From Aerococcaceae bacterium DSM 111021 (GTDB lineage Bacteria > Bacillota > Bacilli > Lactobacillales > Aerococcaceae), in contig JACCEK010000003.1 of NCBI GenBank assembly GCA_020112395.1, positions 124,001-188,000 on the forward strand: a stretch of 64,000 nt of DNA, in the 5' to 3' direction. Under the pieces are notes generated by a model. It was not told the origin of the DNA. It saw nothing but the letters and a program-made list of their open reading frames with translations, and ran no database searches. Below are positions 18,694 through 27,326 of this stretch, piece after piece; position 1 is the stretch's first letter; every line of letters starts with the position of its first letter. Position numbers and translations under genes: made by a program.

Positions 18694-18851
18694 AAACTGT
18701 AGAAATAGTCGTGCTGAAATTGGCATGGCTATTTTACTGGACTCGATCTGCGTACCAGTGGACTCCAATTGGATATTGAAAGACTCGATAGGACGAATAG
18801 GTGGGCCTGAAGGCGCGTAATAATCAATTGAGACCAATAGCAATATCTATG

Positions 18852-19115
18852 TCGAAACTAATGAATCTTCACAATAAAACTCTTGAGGAAGCTGAAGAGG
18901 TTATTTTATTAGCTATAGAATCATTTGAATTAAATAATGGACGATCGATAAATTATCTTATTGCATTACTTGAGGATTGGGAAGAAAAAGAATTGTATAG
19001 TGCTGAAGATATCAGAAAATATAGAAGGGATTATAAAAGAGGTTACACTGATGAAATGATAAATGAAATAGAATCAGTGCCTATGATTAATTGGCTTAAG
19101 GATTTACAAAAGTAG
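18852..19115 (+). pseudogene. DnaD-like C-terminal domain of a plasmid/phage replication protein, probably truncated
   Basis: The frame is open from 18801, but meaningful sequence starts near ATG 18852. The segment LEEAEEVILLAIES...RSINYLIALLEDWEEKELYSAEDI fits the DnaD/RepA_N C-terminal fold, which ends replication initiators of plasmids and replisome organisers of phages. The N-terminal DNA-binding part is missing, so it is treated as a remnant; a short functional protein cannot be excluded. Confidence 0.55.
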
Positions 19116-19138
19116 AAATCAAGAGAAAGGAGTTAAAT

Positions 19139-19243
19139 ATGGAAATACAAAGCGTAAATAAAAATTCTATCAAAAAAATAATTTTAAAAATAAAAAAGTC
19201 CTCACAAACTGGCATTTGTAAGGACAGAAATAAAACTTTCTAA
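19139..19243 (+). CDS. Possible small basic peptide (34 aa)
   Basis: ATG at 19139 follows AAAGGAG and opens a 34-codon frame rich in Lys and Ile, ending at TAA 19241-19243. The 3' half overlaps a hairpin (19194-19226), so it may be spurious or a leader. No family is recognised. Confidence 0.3.
   Translation: MEIQSVNKNSIKKIILKIKKSSQTGICKDRNKTF
19194..19226 (-). terminator. Minus-strand terminator hairpin
   Basis: GTCCT-ACAAA paired with TTTGT-AGGAC (a C/A mismatch inside) is followed on the minus strand by a T run. No clear minus-strand gene feeds it now, which fits a rearranged region. Confidence 0.55.
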
Positions 19244-19275
19244 GAAAATTATAACACACTGAGTAATTTCTATAA

Positions 19276-19323
19276 AGAGCATGTTCTTTTATAAAAGTTT
19301 ATGCGCAATTTAGAGCATGCTCT
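19276..19323. repeat. Pair of 12-bp palindromes upstream of the RHH gene
   Basis: AGAGCATGTTCT (19276-19287) and AGAGCATGCTCT (19312-19323) are 36 bp apart. They are placed like operators upstream of the RHH gene at 19377, whose product could bind them. Confidence 0.6.
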
Positions 19324-19376
19324 TATATTATTTAATCTCAAAATCTAATTTCAAAATAAGCAAAGGAGTTTTAAAA

Positions 19377-19661
19377 ATGAATAGAAAAAATTTAAATGAT
19401 TCTAAAAGAAATGAAATATCTCAAAACAGAGAAACAAGTTTAATTCGAATTGACGACGAATTAAAAGACAAAGTTCGTATACAGGCTATGAAAAATAAAG
19501 TAACAATGAAAGAATATATTGAGTATTTGATTTTAAGAGATGACAACTCAAATAATAATTTTGAAAACTCTAAAGACTCAAAAAGTGAAGAAGCTGATCA
19601 AGATATTGATTCCAAAAAAATAAAAATTGAAATTGAAGGACATATATACATTCGACAATAA
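19377..19661 (+). CDS. Ribbon-helix-helix DNA-binding protein
   Basis: A 94-aa protein starting at ATG 19377 after AAAGGAG. The segment TSLIRIDDELKDKVRIQ followed by AMKNKVTMKEYIEYLIL is a ribbon-helix-helix fold as in CopG/ParG-type regulators. The C-terminal half is acidic, Asn/Ser-rich and probably disordered. Two palindromes upstream suggest autoregulation. Context (mob genes, replication remnants) suggests a plasmid copy-control, partition or mobilisation accessory protein. Confidence 0.6.
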   Translation: MNRKNLNDSKRNEISQNRETSLIRIDDELKDKVRIQAMKNKVTMKEYIEYLILRDDNSNNNFENSKDSKSEEADQDIDSKKIKIEIEGHIYIRQ

Positions 19662-19669
19662 TCTTAGGT

Positions 19670-19800
19670 TTTGACAGGCAAGCAACGGGTTTGTACACCA
19701 AAGTGTACACCAAACCCCCAAAACAAAGTTTTGGCTTGTCAGGAATTATTCCTGAAACCTTCTTGTCGCTGCGCTCGATTTTTTAAAAAAGGAAAAAAAT
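19670..19800. other. Candidate origin of transfer (oriT)
   Basis: This hairpin-rich stretch lies directly ahead of a MobC-like gene. It has an 11-bp direct repeat TGTACACCAAA (19692-19702 and 19704-19714), a 7-bp-stem hairpin CCAAAAC/GTTTTGG (19718-19734), a perfect palindrome CAGGAAT-T-ATTCCTG (19740-19754) and outer TGACA/TGTCA arms (19672, 19736). Density and position fit a plasmid oriT; the nick site is not identified. Confidence 0.55.
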
Positions 19801-19826
19801 TAATAAAAGAAAGTGAGAGATTTTGT

Positions 19827-20291
19827 ATGAAAAGAACTGAAAGTATTCAGGTCAGATTGCCCGATGGTGGTAGATTACACTTAAGAGTTTCACCAGAAGA
19901 AAAAGAAATGATTCGATCAAAAGCTGAAGCAGAAAGGATGACTATGTCTTCATTAGTTTTAAATACTCTTGATAAAATTGATAATCCGATTTCTGTTAAT
20001 TTAGATGATTCAGATCTTCGACAGTGGTTAATAGAAGTTAGAAGAATTAATGCGAATGTTAGAGCTCTTTTAAAACAAGTCGGAACTGGTGAACATTTTC
20101 CAATTGATAAAAGAGAAGAAATCGAAGGATTACTAGTAGCAAATGAAAAACAAGTCTTAGATGAATATAAAAGAGTAAGAGATTTAGTTTCAAAAATAGA
20201 GAGTATGAATAGTGAAGAAGCAGTTGAAATTGCTAGGAGAATAAAAGATGAAAAGCAAGAGAGTATAAATGAAATCGATGAACTGCGCTGA
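19827..20291 (+). CDS. MobC-like plasmid mobilisation relaxosome protein
   Basis: A 154-aa protein beginning at ATG 19827; the longer frame from 19671 runs through the oriT-like hairpins and is rejected. The N-terminal RHH-type segment (ESIQVRLPDGGRLHLRVSPE) and the IEVRRINANVRALLKQV helix resemble MobC accessory proteins that help relaxase nick oriT. No relaxase gene follows; the next gene is a defence protein, so this is a stranded mobilisation module. The C-terminus is helical and charged. Confidence 0.6.
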   Translation: MKRTESIQVRLPDGGRLHLRVSPEEKEMIRSKAEAERMTMSSLVLNTLDKIDNPISVNLDDSDLRQWLIEVRRINANVRALLKQVGTGEHFPIDKREEIEGLLVANEKQVLDEYKRVRDLVSKIESMNSEEAVEIARRIKDEKQESINEIDELR

Positions 20292-20626
20292 GCATGATAA
20301 ATAGAACTTTAAAAAAGAATATATATAATGTTAAAATTTAGTACTTTCTGCAATCTAGAAATCTTCAAAAAACTATTCTTCTGTTTGTGGAAAAAAATTG
20401 TGATTTTCTATGGTTTTAAAAATATTTTTAAACATAGGAAGTAGATTTTATTGTTATATATGTGTCTGTTTTGCTTTATAACACGATTCAGTGAAATAGA
20501 TTTTCACAAGAGCCTCAATAGCGAAAGCTATTGGGGCTTTCCCTTTTATACTTTATTGCTTAAAAAATGCTATAATTAAGTTCCTATAATTAAGTTGATT
20601 GTATTTCTAAAGAAGGGAGAAAATAA
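20292..20626. other. Intergenic region with terminator and a 13-bp tandem repeat
   Basis: It contains a terminator (20511-20534) and a tandem CTATAATTAAGTT repeat (20570-20582 and 20584-20596). The repeat supplies two TATAAT boxes upstream of the Avs4-like gene, but neither has a good -35 at 17 bases. The remainder is AT-rich with no gene seen. Confidence 0.5.
20511..20540 (+). terminator. Terminator after the MobC-like gene
   Basis: A 12-bp stem (AGCCTCAATAGC with its complement, one wobble) is closed by a GAAA tetraloop and followed by pyrimidine-rich sequence. Confidence 0.75.
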
Positions 20627-23600
20627 ATGATTACTTGGGATCATTTTAACGTGAATAATAACCATAAAACAAGCTCCTTTGAGAGTTTAAGCAGACTGTT
20701 GTTCAAAGAAAACTATTGTGTAGAAGGTACTCCTTTGAGATCTAATCCAAATCATAAAGGAATTGAAGTTGACCCAGTTACTGGAAAAGATGGATTAAAA
20801 ATAAGTTTTCAGGCTAAATACTTTTCAAAAGGAATAGACTATTCTCAAATTAAGAAGAGTTTTCAAACCATTAAAGATAATTACGAGGGTGAACTGGATA
20901 GAGTCTACCTTTTTAGCAATGAAGATGTAAGTACTAATAATTCAAGTTATTTAGAGTGCGTTAAGATTTTAAAAGAAGCATCTATAGAGTGTATTGCGAT
21001 TACCAACATAGAGCTGCTTGAACAAGCTGCGAAATCAAAACATGCTAGTGCATTATTCTTTAATCAACATAAGTTTGATGCTGAATGGTTTCAAAAACAA
21101 GTACAATGGAATTTGAATTCGCTATCTTATCGCTATAATAAGAAGTTTAATGCAACAACTGATACAGAAAAATCTGTTAGCTTATTTAGTCAGAGTGAAA
21201 TGTCGGACGAATTATTGTCTACTCGTGTTTCAAATTATCTCAAGGAAATTAAATTCTATTATAAACCAAGCGGACGAGAATTATTAGATAATATTGCAGA
21301 AGATATTCTTAAGTCAGGTAAGATAGAAAATGCAAATGATTATTACAAACTAAATGAATATATTAAGAATAAATATGATGACAAATTTTCACGGCTTGAG
21401 ATTTCTTTAAATGAGCTAAATGGTAAAATTTATTCTGCTGATTTTAAAAACGAAGAAAGAGATAAGCTGCTTTCTAAAAGGCAGGACTTAGAAAAAGTAA
21501 AGAGTTTACTAGATAATTTATTGCTTTCTAAATCTGAAGAAAGACTAATTGATAATCAAATTCTATTGTTGAAAGGAAAAGCAGGGGTTGGTAAATCACA
21601 TACTTTAGCCATTTCTGCTAATAATTTAATTTATGAAGAAAGACCAACAATTTTATTGCCAGGGTATTCATTCATAAAAAACAACTCTGTTAAAAATCAA
21701 TTAATTGATTTACTTAATATACCTAATACAGATCTAAATAACTTGTTAGATAGTTTAGATGCTCTTGGAACATTAATAAACAAGCCGGTTGTTATTTTTA
21801 TTGATGGAATAAATGAAACTAAAGATAATATTATTTGGAAGAACATTATTGAAGATATCTCTCAAATTTTAGACAATTATACTTACCTAAAATTTGCTTT
21901 TTCATTTAGAAATGGATTTGAGGAGAAATTAATATCAGATTATACAAATGAATTGATATCAGAAGAAAAAATATCTGTACTAAACCACGAAGGACTTGAT
22001 AATTTTAATTATGACCAGATAAATATCTTTCTAGATTACTACAATATAACCTTTTCGCCAACGTTATATTTTAATGAACAAATGTTAAACCCTTTATTTT
22101 TAACATTATTCTGTGAAAACTTTGAAGGATATGATATGGACATTCAAGAGATATTTAGTAAAACGCTAGAAAAAATTGATCAATCATCTAGAGAAGAAAT
22201 TGAATTCGATGAAGACTTTAATTTATTAAAAGAATTTCTTGCTCAATTTGTTTCTAAAATGCTGGTAGGAAATGGATGGACTGTTTCTAAAGAAGAAACT
22301 TTTTCAATACCGTTTTGGGAAAACAACGGATTAGTATTTAAAAAGCATGATTATATTGGCTCACTTATAAGAAATGGATTAATAAATAAAGTTGAAAATC
22401 CTGACGAAACTTATTATACATTTTCTTATAACTTAGTACGAGATTATTTACTTGGAAATGAGATATTCAAAAAGAGCACTAACTTAGATGAACTTGAATA
22501 TAATATTTTAGATGTACTAATTGATGGTGATAGTCTCAATTATTCTATGATAGATCCCTTATTGTTTACTTCAGAAATGGGATATGAAAGTTATGGAAGA
22601 GATATAATTATACCTGTATTAGAGTTTATTTATGAAGAAGATATACATTTAGCTAATGATTTAGCAGAGCGTTTCATAGAATCCTTTACTATTAGAAAAA
22701 ATATAAATACGAGTGTTGAAATATTAAGGAAGATAGTTAATAACTACGAAGTTTCAATCGATACTTTATATAATATGCTAATAGATAACAGTATTAAGCT
22801 AGAAAATTCAACTAATGCACGATTTTTAGATAGTCATCTTTCTCAAATGTCTATGGTTAATCGAGACTCACTATGGACAACTTTTATAAATAGAATTAGT
22901 AGTGATTCTAGACTAGGTCAGATTATATTTTCTTTTGAAACTGCGAAAATAAATACACACTCTCTAAAAAATGAGCAAATTAGACTAATGCTTATATTGT
23001 TTAGCTGGACTTTGACATCTAGTAATAGAAAGTTAAGAGACCGTTGTTCAAAGGCTATGATTGTAATTCTTAAGGATAATTTTCAATTATGTTTAGACCT
23101 GCTAAAAAAGTTTGAAAATACCAACGACCCATATATAGTTCACAGATTATATGGTGTAGTTTTTGGAGTATTAGTGCGCGTGAAGGACAAAAAAACTGAA
23201 ACTTATAAAGAGTTAGTAAATTACGTATATAAAACTATCTTTCTGGCAGATGAAGTGTACCCAGATATCTTATTAAGGGATTATGCACGATTGATTATAG
23301 AGCTATATTTATATGAATATCCCGAAGAGTTGGACTTTTCAAGAGAAAAAATCAGACCGCCTTATAATTCTTCTGATATTCCTGAAATGGAAAGAATGGA
23401 GTATGATTCTTTCGGAAAAAATGATTCTTCAATAGATGCAATTATCTCTTCTATGAATACTGAGAATAGTGGCCCAGGAATTTATGGAGATTTTGGAAGA
23501 TACGTGTTTGATTCAGCACTAAATCAATTTAAAAACTTTGATAATGAAAATGGCTATTATTATGCTATGGATTACATTTTTAATGTTATAGGTTTTGATG

Positions 23601-24829
23601 GCAGACTATTTCCACACGACATTAATAATTATTATACTGACAGGCATGATACGCGAAAAGTTGAACGAATTGGAAAAAAATATCAATGGATTGCTTTATA
23701 TAATCTTTTAGCCAAGGTAGCTGATAATTATTTAGTACAAAACGATTACGATATTTCAGAAGATTACAGCGGTCCATGGAATCCATATGTTAGAGATTTT
23801 GATCCAACACTAAACAATAGATTTAAACCTGGTAAAAATTTAATTGAATTCAATCCTAAAGACAAGTTATATTCACAAGAATTTTTAGACGATTTTGATC
23901 GAGAAGAAACAGATATAATAGATTGGGTAAATAAGACTTCCACACTATTTGATGATATTGAAAATGAAATTAAAATAAAAGATTCTCGAGGAAATAATTG
24001 GATAATTTTAAACCACATAAAAGAAATTGAAAAAAATGAAAATATATTACGAAAATACGATGGAAAACGACAAGAAATTTATAACATTATCCAGGCATAT
24101 TTTGTTAAAGAAGAAGATTATGAAAGTTGTTTGGAAGATATAGACACTAGGAAATTTTATGGAAGAAACTATCCTGAGGGTAGCCGATCATATGAATTTT
24201 TTAATAGAGAATATTATTGGAGTTCTGCATTAAAAAATACTGTACTGAAAAACGAGTGGTTTGCTATAGAGATTGAGACAGGAGAGTATTTTGAAGAAGG
24301 AGTACGGGATTATAGCTCTTCATATTTTGAAAATCTGCTATTAGGTAAAGAAAATAATGAGGAAATAAAGTATAAGACCATAAAACATCCAGTAAAAGAA
24401 ATCGGTTATTATGTCTTACCAGGTAGTAATGAGTTTTTATATGAGTCCCAATACGATGGAACACTTGAGGAGAGTTCAATTTCTTTTAAAATACCGAATT
24501 CAGAAATTATAAATATTTTAAAGTTAGAGCAAAAAACGATTGATGGATTTTTCTATGTAGAAGATGAGCTAGTGGCATTTGATACAAAATTAATAGATGA
24601 AGATTATGGATTGATCATAAAAGAAACTTATCTTCATAAATTCTTAGAAGAGCAGAGATACAGAGTGTTTTGGACCTTAATTGGAGAAAAAAGCTTTAGA
24701 AAACCAGATAGAATGCAAACATGGAGTCAGTGGAGTGGTTATGCGTGTATCAATGAGAAATTTGATATTGCTAGTAAAATGAGATTAGAAACTCCTGGTA
24801 AGTCAAATAAGTCTAATAACAAAGTTTGA
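20627..24829 (+). CDS. Avs4-like antiviral STAND NTPase with N-terminal nuclease
   Basis: A 1400-aa protein with the architecture of AVAST (Avs) phage sensors. Residues 1-150 form a PD-(D/E)XK, Mrr-like nuclease: E19, GIE at 45-47 and QAK at 62-64 match the core. The NTPase has Walker A GKAGVGKS (about 315-322) and a STAND-type Walker B, VVIFIDGINET (about 388-398). The rest (600-1400) is helical repeat-like sensor sequence, ending in a Trp-rich segment (TWSQWSGY). In known Avs proteins the sensor binds a phage protein such as terminase or portal, and oligomerisation activates the nuclease. SD AGAAGGGAG precedes the ATG. It stands alone, with terminators on both sides. AT content is higher than in the core genes, consistent with transfer. 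Family placement is by motif and layout. Confidence 0.78.
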   Translation: MITWDHFNVNNNHKTSSFESLSRLLFKENYCVEGTPLRSNPNHKGIEVDPVTGKDGLKISFQAKYFSKGIDYSQIKKSFQTIKDNYEGELDRVYLFSNEDVSTNNSSYLECVKILKEASIECIAITNIELLEQAAKSKHASALFFNQHKFDAEWFQKQVQWNLNSLSYRYNKKFNATTDTEKSVSLFSQSEMSDELLSTRVSNYLKEIKFYYKPSGRELLDNIAEDILKSGKIENANDYYKLNEYIKNKYDDKFSRLEISLNELNGKIYSADFKNEERDKLLSKRQDLEKVKSLLDNLLLSKSEERLIDNQILLLKGKAGVGKSHTLAISANNLIYEERPTILLPGYSFIKNNSVKNQLIDLLNIPNTDLNNLLDSLDALGTLINKPVVIFIDGINETKDNIIWKNIIEDISQILDNYTYLKFAFSFRNGFEEKLISDYTNELISEEKISVLNHEGLDNFNYDQINIFLDYYNITFSPTLYFNEQMLNPLFLTLFCENFEGYDMDIQEIFSKTLEKIDQSSREEIEFDEDFNLLKEFLAQFVSKMLVGNGWTVSKEETFSIPFWENNGLVFKKHDYIGSLIRNGLINKVENPDETYYTFSYNLVRDYLLGNEIFKKSTNLDELEYNILDVLIDGDSLNYSMIDPLLFTSEMGYESYGRDIIIPVLEFIYEEDIHLANDLAERFIESFTIRKNINTSVEILRKIVNNYEVSIDTLYNMLIDNSIKLENSTNARFLDSHLSQMSMVNRDSLWTTFINRISSDSRLGQIIFSFETAKINTHSLKNEQIRLMLILFSWTLTSSNRKLRDRCSKAMIVILKDNFQLCLDLLKKFENTNDPYIVHRLYGVVFGVLVRVKDKKTETYKELVNYVYKTIFLADEVYPDILLRDYARLIIELYLYEYPEELDFSREKIRPPYNSSDIPEMERMEYDSFGKNDSSIDAIISSMNTENSGPGIYGDFGRYVFDSALNQFKNFDNENGYYYAMDYIFNVIGFDGRLFPHDINNYYTDRHDTRKVERIGKKYQWIALYNLLAKVADNYLVQNDYDISEDYSGPWNPYVRDFDPTLNNRFKPGKNLIEFNPKDKLYSQEFLDDFDREETDIIDWVNKTSTLFDDIENEIKIKDSRGNNWIILNHIKEIEKNENILRKYDGKRQEIYNIIQAYFVKEEDYESCLEDIDTRKFYGRNYPEGSRSYEFFNREYYWSSALKNTVLKNEWFAIEIETGEYFEEGVRDYSSSYFENLLLGKENNEEIKYKTIKHPVKEIGYYVLPGSNEFLYESQYDGTLEESSISFKIPNSEIINILKLEQKTIDGFFYVEDELVAFDTKLIDEDYGLIIKETYLHKFLEEQRYRVFWTLIGEKSFRKPDRMQTWSQWSGYACINEKFDIASKMRLETPGKSNKSNNKV

Positions 24830-25161
24830 AACCGTATACTACAAATCATTTTATAGTAGTTATCGTAATGACATAACTTATATCCAAAACCCACAATAAG
24901 TTTTGTTAATTTTATAGTGATTTATCACTCATAATGACTGGTGCATTAGACAACGATTTACAGATGTTTTAACGGACATTGGTATGTCTATTGCTTTAAA
25001 CTCTGCTCTAAATGACTGTCACATCAAGATGTAAAGCTAAAAAGCTTTGAAGAAAGACACTGTCTTCTTTAAAGCTTTTTTACATTCTTAAAAATTATTA
25101 GATTACTATACGTATCTAAAGTATAATAAAAGTAAGAATTAAATATGACAGAGGTGATTCT
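24830..25161. other. Intergenic region between the Avs4-like gene and the R-M block
   Basis: No supported gene. A plus-strand frame near 24952-25034 (RQRFTDVLTDIGMSIALNSA) might be coding debris. A strong terminator lies at 25038-25081. Confidence 0.4.
25038..25081 (+). terminator. Terminator hairpin
   Basis: AAAGCTTTGAAGA...TCTTTAAAGCTTT with an inner GAC/GTC pair is followed by T6. Confidence 0.8.
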
Positions 25162-25395
25162 GTGAAAGTAAAGAGATTTTACCGTACCCAACGGGAAGTT
25201 GCAACTGTAATTAATGAAATAGTTGGTGAATATTGGGTAGATAATCTAACAGATGAAGAGTTAGAAGAAAATATAATTATGATTTATAAAAATAACCAAC
25301 GTAAAATAATAAAAAATGATGATTTTACTACAATACTTAAGCAACAATGCGGTAAAAATCGTTTAACAATAGTAGCAAATATAATTACTAATTAA
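25162..25395 (+). CDS. Small conserved hypothetical protein (TIGR04540-like)
   Basis: A 77-aa protein, GTG start, with AGAGGTGAT upstream. The pattern RTQREVATVINEIVGEYW at the N-terminus and KQQCGKNRLTIVA near the C-terminus resembles the uncharacterised TIGR04540 family. It lies 19 bases before the methyltransferase gene and looks like the first gene of the restriction-modification block. It may be a regulator or accessory factor; function unknown. Confidence 0.6.
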   Translation: MKVKRFYRTQREVATVINEIVGEYWVDNLTDEELEENIIMIYKNNQRKIIKNDDFTTILKQQCGKNRLTIVANIITN

Positions 25396-25414
25396 AAACA
25401 AAGGAGGTGGCTTC

Positions 25415-27325
25415 TTGAACGAAAATAATAACTTATCACTCTCGAATCTAAGTGATTCAACTATTTTAAGAGAAAATGAATCTCTATTAGGTTTACTGCT
25501 TAAGGATCATACCACTGGTAAGAATATAAAATGGGGGACAGATAGCTATATAATTCATGGCTATTCATTCCGAGATGATCAAGAAATTAAAATAGATCTT
25601 ATTACTGGATGGTATGAAGGTTTTATTCGACCAAGAGTAGATAAAGATATAGATATCCAACTTGAACGGCAGCGTAATAGAGCAGAAGTTTTCACACCCT
25701 CATGGGTAATTAAATTACAAGTAGATGCAGCTCTAGAGGATATGGAAAATTTACCGTTGGCTGATTTTATCCAAAAAAAATGGCTTGAAATTACATGTGG
25801 AGAGGCTCCATACATGGTAAACCGCTATGATATGGAAACGGGAGAAGTAATATCTTTAAAAGACAGAGCAGGCTTCGTTGATGTTAAATTTAAAAAATTA
25901 AATGAAGCAATAAAAATAGAAGAAGAATGGCTGAAGTTAGCCGTTGAAATCTATAAAGCCAGTTATGGTTATGAATATCAAGGAGACTCACTTCTACTAG
26001 CTAGAGAAAATTTAATTTTAACATTTATAGATAACTATTTTTATATGTTCGGAGCTTTCCCAAAAGAGAAAATACTATTAGAAATTACTAAAATAATAAG
26101 TCTGAATGTATTTCAAATGGACGGCTTAACATATGAAGTGCCACATTCAGATAGTGGGACTGGATATTTTGGTACTCAATTAAGTTTATTTGAAGAGATA
26201 GGGACTGAAGAGAACATCACACCTAAACTGGCTAGAATAAAGTTGTGGGGAAAAGACAAGACAATCGAATTCAAATTGATCTCGGAAAGGAATGACACAG
26301 AAATGAAATTTGACGTTGTGATAGGTAACCCACCATATCAGAATCATGTAGAAGATGAAAATAAAGAGTTTGCTCCTCCAATTTATCATTTTTTTATAGA
26401 TGCAGCTCAAAGTATTGCTAATAAAGCTATTTTGATACATCCTGCTAGGTTTTTGTTTAATGCAGGTAGTACGCCAAAATCTTGGAATGAAAAGATTTTA
26501 AATAGTCCAAATTTTCAAGTTCTAAAATTTGAACAGAAGAGTAATGAAATTTTTCCAAATACTGATATTAAAGGTGGAGTAGCAATAACATATTATGACT
26601 CCCTAAAAAAAATGGTTCCAATTAAAGTATTTACCCCATATGACGAATTGCGAACAATTATGAAAAAAGTTAATTCTGATAGAGAAAACTTATCTAATAT
26701 AATATATACACAGAATAGATTTGATTTAGTGCAGTTGTACAAGGATTATCCAGAAATCAAAAATAAAATTGGAAGTAATGGCAAAGATAGACGTTTTAGA
26801 AATAATATATTTACAAAAATTTTTGTGTTTTCTGAAGAAAGAAAACATGACTCAGATATTCCAGTAATTGGTTTAATTAAAAATAAACGAGTTTGGAGAT
26901 ACATAGCCAAAGAATATGTAGATCAACAACATGAAAATTTAAATAAATATAAAGTGTTAGTTCCAAGTGCGAATGGGACAGGTCTATTAGGAGAGACTTT
27001 ATCAACTCCCTTAATAGCAGAACCATGTGAAGGTTACACTCAAACTTTTATAGGAATCGGAGCTTTTGATACAAAGACTGAAGCAGAAGCTGCTTTAAAA
27101 TATATTAAAACCAAATTTGCTCGAGTAATGCTTGGGATTTTGAAAATAACACAACACAATGATAGAGATAAATGGCTAGAAGTTCCTCTTCAGGACTTCA
27201 CGAGTAATTCTGATATTGACTGGTCAGAATCCATTCCTGTAATTGACCAACAACTTTACAAAAAATATGAGTTGTCTCAAGAAGAAATAAACTTCATAGA
27301 AAACAATGTAAAGGAGATGGAATAA
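25415..27325 (+). CDS. Eco57I-type N6-adenine DNA methyltransferase
   Basis: A 636-aa protein starting with TTG at 25415 after AAAGGAGGTGG. The N-terminal part has EVFTPSWVIKLQVD and a divergent SAM-binding motif I, WLEITCGEAPYM (about 128-139); the catalytic NPPYQ (motif IV) is near residue 305. The C-terminal 250 residues probably form a target-recognition domain. It is followed one base later by the GIY-YIG/helicase gene, so the two are coupled. It should methylate adenines to protect host DNA. Motif I departs from the usual DPACGSG form. Confidence 0.8.
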   Translation: MNENNNLSLSNLSDSTILRENESLLGLLLKDHTTGKNIKWGTDSYIIHGYSFRDDQEIKIDLITGWYEGFIRPRVDKDIDIQLERQRNRAEVFTPSWVIKLQVDAALEDMENLPLADFIQKKWLEITCGEAPYMVNRYDMETGEVISLKDRAGFVDVKFKKLNEAIKIEEEWLKLAVEIYKASYGYEYQGDSLLLARENLILTFIDNYFYMFGAFPKEKILLEITKIISLNVFQMDGLTYEVPHSDSGTGYFGTQLSLFEEIGTEENITPKLARIKLWGKDKTIEFKLISERNDTEMKFDVVIGNPPYQNHVEDENKEFAPPIYHFFIDAAQSIANKAILIHPARFLFNAGSTPKSWNEKILNSPNFQVLKFEQKSNEIFPNTDIKGGVAITYYDSLKKMVPIKVFTPYDELRTIMKKVNSDRENLSNIIYTQNRFDLVQLYKDYPEIKNKIGSNGKDRRFRNNIFTKIFVFSEERKHDSDIPVIGLIKNKRVWRYIAKEYVDQQHENLNKYKVLVPSANGTGLLGETLSTPLIAEPCEGYTQTFIGIGAFDTKTEAEAALKYIKTKFARVMLGILKITQHNDRDKWLEVPLQDFTSNSDIDWSESIPVIDQQLYKKYELSQEEINFIENNVKEME

Positions 27326-27326
27326 T

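Noticed and set aside
19671-19826. N-terminal extension of the MobC-like protein with many cysteines
   Set aside because: The stretch is made of inverted and direct repeats; the SD and family similarity begin at 19827.
23764-24479. Minus-strand frames inside the Avs4-like gene
   Set aside because: No SD and low-complexity translation; shadows of the long plus-strand gene.
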